Assembly: GCA_050184115.1 (NCBI GenBank)
Contig: JBFXAQ010000001.1
Location: 806,001-870,000 of the forward strand
Length of the DNA: 64,000 nucleotides
From: JACKNG01 sp050184115
GTDB taxonomy: Bacteria; Pseudomonadota; Gammaproteobacteria; Ga0077536
Reading direction: 5' to 3'
The position numbers and the translations under genes were made by a program. Positions 59,285-64,000 of the stretch are shown here, piece by piece. Within the stretch, counting starts at the first letter, position 1. The number at the start of each line of letters is the position of its first letter. Under the pieces are notes generated by a model. That model was not told the origin of the DNA. It did no database searches and saw nothing but the letters and a program-made list of their open reading frames with translations.

Positions 59285-59788
59285 TCAATCGGTAACGACG
59301 GTCGCGGTACGGATCTCGACTGCTTCCACTGGCACGTCCTGGTGCGGGCCGTGGCGGCCGGTCGCCACGGCCTTGATCGCTTCGACCGTGTCCATGCCGT
59401 CGACGACCTTGCCGAACACGCAGTAACCCCAACCCTGGCTGTTCTGGCCGGTGTGATCGAGAAAGTCGTTGTCCTTCACGTTGATGAAGAACTGTGCCGT
59501 GGCCGAATGCGGATCGGACGTACGCGCCATCGCGATGGTGCCGGCTTCGTTGCTGAGGCCGTTGTTGGCCTCGTTGCGGATCGGTGAACGGGTCGGCTTC
59601 TGGTTCATGTCCCGGTCCATGCCGCCACCCTGGATCATGAAGCCGTTGATGACGCGATGGAAGATCGTGCCGTCGTAGAAACCGCTCTCGACGTAATCGA
59701 GGAAGTTCTGCGCCGTTTCCGGGGCAGCCTGCTGGTCGAGTTCGAGGGTAATGGCGCCGAGGGTGGTTTCGAGTTTCACGCAGGTCAT
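59285..59788 (-). CDS. ppiB: cyclophilin-type peptidyl-prolyl cis-trans isomerase
   Basis: A 167-residue cytoplasmic cyclophilin starting MTCVKLETTLGAITLELDQQ, with GGAGCC before the ATG. GFYDGTIFHRVINGFMIQGG gives the catalytic Arg region, and SATAQFFINVKDNDFLDHTG and YCVFGKVVDGMDTVEAIKAV the remaining pocket. It has no signal peptide, so it corresponds to PpiB rather than the periplasmic PpiA. Together with lpxH it forms a two-gene unit upstream of the tRNA operon. The usual glnS-cysS genes of pseudomonads do not follow here. Confidence 0.95.
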   Translation of the reverse strand: MTCVKLETTLGAITLELDQQAAPETAQNFLDYVESGFYDGTIFHRVINGFMIQGGGMDRDMNQKPTRSPIRNEANNGLSNEAGTIAMARTSDPHSATAQFFINVKDNDFLDHTGQNSQGWGYCVFGKVVDGMDTVEAIKAVATGRHGPHQDVPVEAVEIRTATVVTD

Positions 59789-59934
59789 GGAAGGCTCCGC
59801 AACGATGGCACGAGGGGTCGCCGGGCGCGGCACCCACCGCTGCCCGAGGCGCGACCGGTCCGCCGACGGCGGGGGCGCCATGGTGCCGATGTGCCGCGGC
59901 CGGTGCAAGACCGCGGCGGTCGCGGTTAAGCGCG

Positions 59935-59963
59935 TTGACGCTCCGCAAGTGCCTGCGTATCAT
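59935..59963 (+). promoter_or_regulatory. promoter of the four-tRNA operon
   Basis: TTGACG (59935-59940), 17 bases, then TATCAT (59958-59963). This is a near-consensus sigma-70 promoter 41 bases before the first tRNA. The following CGCCCCTCCCG is a GC-rich discriminator as found at stringently controlled stable-RNA promoters. Confidence 0.82.
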
Positions 59964-60003
59964 CGCCCCTCCCGTGAAGTCGGTAACGGTTCGGACGACG
60001 TAC

Positions 60004-60080
<77 letters not shown>

Positions 60081-60157
60081 CTGGGCGATAGACGATGCGG
60101 CGCGAGCGGACGCGGTTCGGGCCGTTCAGCGCCGCGCCCAGCGGCCCACAGGCATGT

Positions 60158-60234
60158 GCGCCTGTAGCTCATGTGGATAGAGCATCGGCCTTCTAAGCCG
60201 AGGGTAGCAGGTTCGAATCCTGCCAGGCGCGCCA
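60158..60234 (+). tRNA. tRNA-Arg(TCT)
   Basis: A 77-base cloverleaf with acceptor GCGCCTG/CAGGCGC, anticodon stem TCGGC/GCCGA with loop CTTCTAA (anticodon TCT, reading AGA) and T-arm GCAGGTTCGAATCCTGC. CCA is encoded. It reads a codon that is rare in GC-rich genomes. Confidence 0.97.
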
Positions 60235-60344
60235 AACGTTGCGATAGGCTGTATTGCGTGCAGCATCCGGAACCGGCGCGCCACACCGCCGGTCGAGCAG
60301 GAGACTGCCCGGCGCCAATCGGCGCAGGCCTGTTGGTTTCAATG

Positions 60345-60420
60345 GTGGGCGTAGCTCAGTTGGTAGAGCACAGGATTGTGGCTCCTGATGTCGTGGGTTC
60401 GATCCCCATCGTCCACCCCA
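60345..60420 (+). tRNA. tRNA-His(GTG)
   Basis: A 76-base cloverleaf: GTGGGCG/CGTCCAC acceptor, anticodon stem CAGGA/TCCTG with loop TTGTGGC (GTG) and encoded CCA. The base before it (60344) is G and the discriminator is C, giving the extra G(-1):C73 pair specific to histidine tRNA. Confidence 0.97.
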
Positions 60421-60469
60421 TATTCGATGCGCCGGACGCCACGAGCGACCAGCGCGGTACCGCTCAGAC

Positions 60470-60545
<76 letters not shown>

Positions 60546-60588
60546 TTCCTGCTGGATGACCGCTGGTACGCGTGGTCGCCGCAAGAAG

Positions 60589-60612
60589 CCCGGTCCACGC
60601 CGGGTTTTTTTT
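60589..60612 (+). terminator. rho-independent terminator of the tRNA operon
   Basis: CCCGG, a six-base loop TCCACG, CCGGG, then eight T (60605-60612). It lies 43 bases after tRNA-Lys, and is the only classical intrinsic terminator I found in the window. Confidence 0.9.
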
Positions 60613-60696
60613 GCCCCGAGCCACTCCGAGCATGGCGACGGCCCACTTAAGTCGCGACGCCGGTCGCTTGTACGAATGGTTTCATCGGACCGGTGC

Positions 60697-62526
60697 TCAA
60701 GCTGCTCCGGCCCAGTCGTCCGCCGCCACCAGACGCGAGATGCCGGAGCCATCGGTCTTGGGGATGCCCAGCAGACGCGCATAGCGTGCGGTCAGCTCGG
60801 CGCTTTCGCGTAGGGCGGCCTGGAACTCCTCGGGGTCGAGGCAGGCGACCGGCCCGACGCGGTGCGCGACATCGGCGAGCATCACGTCGCGATAGTCAGC
60901 GGCGTCGTAATCGAAGCGAATGCGGCCGACGGCATTGGCAAAGGCCGCGCAAAGTCGCAGGCGTTCAGCGTCACTCGTCGGTTCGGCCGCTACCCCGCGA
61001 GGTAGCGGTTTCATGGCGCCGACGAGCGTCGGTCCGAGCTTCCATTGCATGCCGACAGCAGCGCCGAGCTCGTGGTAGGCGATGCCCAGGACCTGGCGCG
61101 ACGCGGTCAGTTCGTCGCAGTGCAGCCGGGCTGCGCGATCGAGGATCTCGGCGTGTTCCTCGCCAAAGTAGTGCATGGTCAGCATGCGGCCAAGGTCGTG
61201 GAACATGCCGCAGCTGAACGCCTCCGGGCGGCTGCGGATGCCGAACGCTGGGGCCAGCGCCTTGGCCAGCGCGGCGCTGTGGAACGACAGTGCCATGGCT
61301 TCACGCAGGGCGGGCGAACCGGCTTCGAACTCGTTCTCGAGGAGCACGCCGACGATGCACATACGCACCTGGTCGAGACCGAGCAGGACGATGGCACGCG
61401 CCAGCGCCGTGATCTCGCCTTTGCCGTAGTAAGCGGAATTCGCCATGGTCAGCACGCGCTGGCTCAGCGTCATGTCCTTCGCGATGATGTTGACCAGGCG
61501 CTCGGCCGGCGCCAGGGAGTCCTCCGAGGCAATTTCAAGCAACTGTCCGACATGCTGCGACAGGGAAGAGAACCCCCGTTTGAAGCTCATGCGGCGCAGC
61601 AGAAACTCGACCGTACTGTGAATATCGGCGCCGGTGTCGCTCTCCTGGCGTGGCAGGCGGAACATGTCGAGTTCGTTTTTGATTTCGCGTGCCGTCGAGT
61701 ACCGTGCCGCCGGGTCACGTTGCGATGCACGCATGATGATGCGCGCGATGCGGGGATCGACGTCGAACCCGCGGGCGACCATGTCGACGGCCGGGCCGTG
61801 CATGATTTCGTTGATGATTTCGCCCGGACCATCGGCGTCGAAGAGGCGACGGCCGGTGAGCGTCTCGTAGAAGATCGAGGCCAGGGTGAAAACGTCGACG
61901 GCCGGGGTCGGTGGCTGTTCGAGGAATGATTCCGGAGCCATGTAGCGCAGCGTACCCGCGGCGCTGCTGTCCGTGTTCGGGTCAAGTGAATGCCGCAACA
62001 CGGAGATGCCGAAATCCGTGACCTTGGGTACGCCGTCCTGGCCGACCAGGATGTTGGCTGGGCTCAGGTCACGATGAATGATGTCGTGTTCGTGGAGGTA
62101 GGCGACACCGGCCAGTACCTGGCTCATCAGGATAACGCAGCGTGCGAACGGCAACGCCCCCTCGTTGTCGATCAGTGTCTTCAGCGAGAGACCCTCGATG
62201 TACTCGAACACGAGGTAATGACAGCCGTGGTAGGTGCCGACGTCGTGCAGCGTGACGATGTTCGGATGCTGCAGACGGCTGACGATGCGGGCCTCGCTGG
62301 CGAGTGTTCCCGGTTCGCTGGCAGGGTCTCGCTTGAGGAGTTTTAGGGCGACGGCGCGATCGAGTTCGGCATCGCGGGCCAGAAGTACGGCGCCCTGCGC
62401 GCCGCGGCCGAGCAGGCGCTCCACTTCGTAGCGACCGATGCGTTGGGGCAGGCGGGGATCGGACGACGATGCGGCCATCGGTAGCGGGGATCGTGGTAGC
62501 GACCGGGAGATCAGCGGCCATTCCAT
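60697..62526 (-). CDS. serine/threonine protein kinase fused to an HDOD domain
   Basis: About 609 residues starting MEWPLISRSLPRSP; ATG 62476-62478 (MAASSSDPRL) is an alternative, and neither has a good ribosome site. The kinase half has GRGAQGAVLLARDAELDRAV (Gly loop), VALKLLK (Lys), IIHRDLSPANILV (catalytic Asp, Asn), VTDFGISVL (DFG) and MAPESF, so it should be active. The C-terminal half (from about residue 320) is an HDOD domain: LVNIIAKDMTLSQRVLTMAN, SAYYGKGEITALARAIVLLG, FSCGMFHDLGRMLTM. HDOD domains are signalling modules related to HD phosphohydrolases. No membrane segment, PASTA or forkhead-associated partner is seen. Confidence 0.9.
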   Translation of the reverse strand: MEWPLISRSLPRSPLPMAASSSDPRLPQRIGRYEVERLLGRGAQGAVLLARDAELDRAVALKLLKRDPASEPGTLASEARIVSRLQHPNIVTLHDVGTYHGCHYLVFEYIEGLSLKTLIDNEGALPFARCVILMSQVLAGVAYLHEHDIIHRDLSPANILVGQDGVPKVTDFGISVLRHSLDPNTDSSAAGTLRYMAPESFLEQPPTPAVDVFTLASIFYETLTGRRLFDADGPGEIINEIMHGPAVDMVARGFDVDPRIARIIMRASQRDPAARYSTAREIKNELDMFRLPRQESDTGADIHSTVEFLLRRMSFKRGFSSLSQHVGQLLEIASEDSLAPAERLVNIIAKDMTLSQRVLTMANSAYYGKGEITALARAIVLLGLDQVRMCIVGVLLENEFEAGSPALREAMALSFHSAALAKALAPAFGIRSRPEAFSCGMFHDLGRMLTMHYFGEEHAEILDRAARLHCDELTASRQVLGIAYHELGAAVGMQWKLGPTLVGAMKPLPRGVAAEPTSDAERLRLCAAFANAVGRIRFDYDAADYRDVMLADVAHRVGPVACLDPEEFQAALRESAELTARYARLLGIPKTDGSGISRLVAADDWAGAA

Positions 62527-62579
62527 GGCGGGCTTGAGGAGAACGGGCCGGACGCCGGTAGGCCGAGGCCCCGCTGTGC

Positions 62580-62996
62580 TCAGTGCACGCGGCCGTTCGG
62601 GACTGGGGGCGGTGCGCCCGGCGGCGGCAGCATGCTGGCGTGGTGCAGGATCATGCGCCAACCATCATCGAGTCGGTGATAGACATTGGTCGCGAGTACG
62701 GGCGGGGCGTAGAGATGACTGCCCGGCACCCCGATGTGCTCCTCCAGCGTGTGGATGCGGATGTCATCGCTGCCGACCACGAGTCGACCGCGCAGGTCGA
62801 AGCTGCGCAGTACCGGGTCGGCGAGGATGTGCCGCCAGCTGCGCCGGATGGCGTCCACCCCCTCAAGTCGGGGACCGGCGGGATGCACGCAGACGATATC
62901 GAAGCTGTAGGCCCACACCCTCATCATTGCTTCGAGATCACCTGCCTCGAAGGCGGCGTAAAACGCCTGCTCGGCTTCCAGCGACGAGGCGAACAC
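62580..62996 (-). CDS. NTF2-like/SnoaL-type small protein
   Basis: A 138-residue protein that begins at GTG (62994-62996). EAEQAFYAAFEAGDLEAMMR, VWAYSFDIVCVHPAGPRLEG, VDAIRRSWRHILAD and NVYHRLDDGWRMILHHAS follow the DUF4440/SnoaL pattern of the NTF2 fold. The C-terminus is a Pro-rich tail. Function unknown; family members of this compact type may bind small ligands or act as hydrolases. It is 53 bases upstream of the kinase-HDOD gene and 15 downstream of the glutaredoxin gene on the same strand, so the three form a likely unit. Confidence 0.82.
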   Translation of the reverse strand: MFASSLEAEQAFYAAFEAGDLEAMMRVWAYSFDIVCVHPAGPRLEGVDAIRRSWRHILADPVLRSFDLRGRLVVGSDDIRIHTLEEHIGVPGSHLYAPPVLATNVYHRLDDGWRMILHHASMLPPPGAPPPVPNGRVH

Positions 62997-63011
62997 GGGA
63001 TGAATGCCGTG

Positions 63012-63518
63012 CTACTCCGCGGCACCCGGTACCAAGCCCTCTTGGGCGACGTTGCCTGCCGAGGTGAGCGGATAGCCTGCTTCTTGCAACGCGGCATCGA
63101 GCGCATCGCGGTTGTAACCGGAGATGACATTCTCGCCGACGGTGGCGGATGGCACGGTCAGGCCGCCGGTGCGTTCCTGCAGCTCCGTTTGGCGGGCTGC
63201 GTCGTTGCTGACATCGTATTCCTTGAAAGGCAGTCCCCGGCTGGTTAGAGAATGGCGCAACACGTCGCAGGCGTCGCACGCCGGTACGGTGTACAGCACG
63301 ATCGGGTAGGCGATGGCGGCCGCGCCGAGGGCCGGATCTGTGCGCGGCCCGACGCCCCCCAGGTCCTTCTCGCCCTTCTTTGCCATGCCGGGCGGACAGC
63401 TGTCGCGAAATGACGAGTTGCCGTCGGCATCGATGCATTCGACCACCGTACGTGCCTCGATGACCGCACTCGAGCATGCCAGCAATGCCGCGATCGCGGC
63501 TGGGTAGAGGGAGCGCAT
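63012..63518 (-). CDS. secreted DUF4124-like protein with glutaredoxin domain
   Basis: A 168-residue protein. The ATG at 63516-63518 is chosen because AGGAG lies nine bases ahead, whereas the GTG six bases upstream is too close. After a signal peptide (MRSLYPAAIAALLACSSAVI) comes a short DUF4124-like segment (VECIDADGNSSFRDSCPPGM), then a glutaredoxin fold: IVLYTVPACDACDVLRHSLT with the redox CxxC, and GGLTVPSATVGENVISGYN with cis-Pro. It probably acts on disulfides in the periplasm. It is divergent from tRNA-Leu. Confidence 0.87.
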   Translation of the reverse strand: MRSLYPAAIAALLACSSAVIEARTVVECIDADGNSSFRDSCPPGMAKKGEKDLGGVGPRTDPALGAAAIAYPIVLYTVPACDACDVLRHSLTSRGLPFKEYDVSNDAARQTELQERTGGLTVPSATVGENVISGYNRDALDAALQEAGYPLTSAGNVAQEGLVPGAAE

Positions 63519-63612
63519 GGGCACTATCTCCTTGTTTAACAGGCAGGAATCGCCGCTCTCACGCGCCGGCGAGTATAGCAGGGGTCGACGGGCGGAGCGC
63601 CTGGTGAAGGGC

Positions 63613-63641
63613 TGTCAACCGGGTGAACGTGCACCTATAAT
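63613..63641 (+). promoter_or_regulatory. promoter of tRNA-Leu
   Basis: TGTCAA (63613-63618), 17 bases, then the perfect -10 hexamer TATAAT (63636-63641). Transcription should begin near 63648, about 90 bases before tRNA-Leu, and may continue into tig. Confidence 0.75.
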
Positions 63642-63738
63642 GCGTCCGCCCGCTCGCCGCCTAGGCGCAGGGGGCATCGGCGCGGTGCGCTGCGAAATCC
63701 CCCTTCTCAGGGTCCGCACGTCGACCGCGTGCGGCAAG

Positions 63739-63823
<85 letters not shown>

Positions 63824-63907
63824 TAATCATCCTGTAAACCAAGTCCGCCAAGGCGTACCCGGACGACGGTGCGGCTGCGGATGTATCCCGGCAGAACGAT
63901 TCCGTCC

Positions 63908-64000
63908 ATGCAAACCTCACTTGAAAAGCCTTCGACGCTCGAGCGGCGTCTGACCGTAGAAATCCCCGAACAACGCATTGCCGGCGAGGTGCAGACGCGT
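63908..64000 (+). CDS. tig: trigger factor, N-terminal end only
   Basis: The first 31 codons before the window edge read MQTSLEKPSTLERRLTVEIP then EQRIAGEVQTR. This is the conserved ribosome-binding start of trigger factor (LERRLxVxxPxxxIxxEVxxR). Trigger factor is the ribosome-bound chaperone and prolyl isomerase that meets nascent chains; clpP and clpX usually follow. Location just after tRNA-Leu is the order found in many Gammaproteobacteria. No strong ribosome site is visible upstream. Confidence 0.9.
   Translation, partial: MQTSLEKPSTLERRLTVEIPEQRIAGEVQTR

Overview
The window comes from a high-GC (roughly 68-70%) gammaproteobacterium that is not an enteric. Evidence is the UDP-diacylglucosamine hydrolase-ppiB-tRNA cluster-tRNA-Leu-tig neighbourhood, nadC close to ampD-ampE, homodimeric-type aceE with aceF, and divergent ppsR/ppsA. 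I cannot fix the genus. I see no rRNA, CRISPR array, prophage, transposase or plasmid function.

Regions. (1) 1-9.3 kb: an epimerase and a CDP-alcohol phosphotransferase, then a Fur-controlled siderophore uptake operon read leftwards (exbB, two exbD, tonB, TonB-dependent receptor, FMN hydroxy-acid oxidase, PiuC-type dioxygenase). (2) 9.3-31.6 kb: an accessory catabolic region. It holds an LLM-type oxidoreductase, a secreted peptidase-like hydrolase, hyuA/hyuB hydantoinase-type genes with a small cysteine protein, a TAT-exported Fe-S aldo/keto reductase, a tight run of two P450s, a Rieske oxygenase, a SnoaL-like protein and two amidohydrolases, then a CoA-transferase, nitronate monooxygenase, GFA protein, enoyl-CoA hydratase, two-subunit molybdenum hydroxylase and a phosphoribulokinase-like kinase. 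The combination suggests oxygenase attack on an unknown cyclic or N-containing substrate followed by CoA-dependent breakdown. (3) 31.6-38.3 kb: a degraded PEP-CTERM-like gene, a histidine kinase and pyruvate dehydrogenase E2/E1. (4) 38.4-46.3 kb: small housekeeping genes (lipoprotein, HAD phosphatases, macro domain, LOG, exported hydratase, permease, ppsR). (5) 46.4-59.8 kb: ppsA, two unrecognised tandem paralogues, a Sel1/SPOR protein, SRAP protein, MtdA-like C1 dehydrogenase, nadC, AGCS symporter, retropepsin, egtD, ampD-ampE, lpxH and ppiB. (6) 59.9-64 kb: a four-gene tRNA operon with recognisable promoter and terminator, a protein kinase-HDOD fusion, an NTF2-like and a glutaredoxin protein, tRNA-Leu and the start of tig.

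Most unusual signals: an ExbD paralogue whose transmembrane Asp is Asn beside one that keeps it; a two-palindrome element repeated with identical 55-bp spacing at the 3' ends of two genes; a different inverted repeat at the 5' end of one of those genes; the unrecognised paralogue pair at 48.9-50.3 kb; an orphan mtdA-like gene; and a P450 lacking the I-helix acid. No single previously undescribed multi-gene system can be proved from sequence alone.
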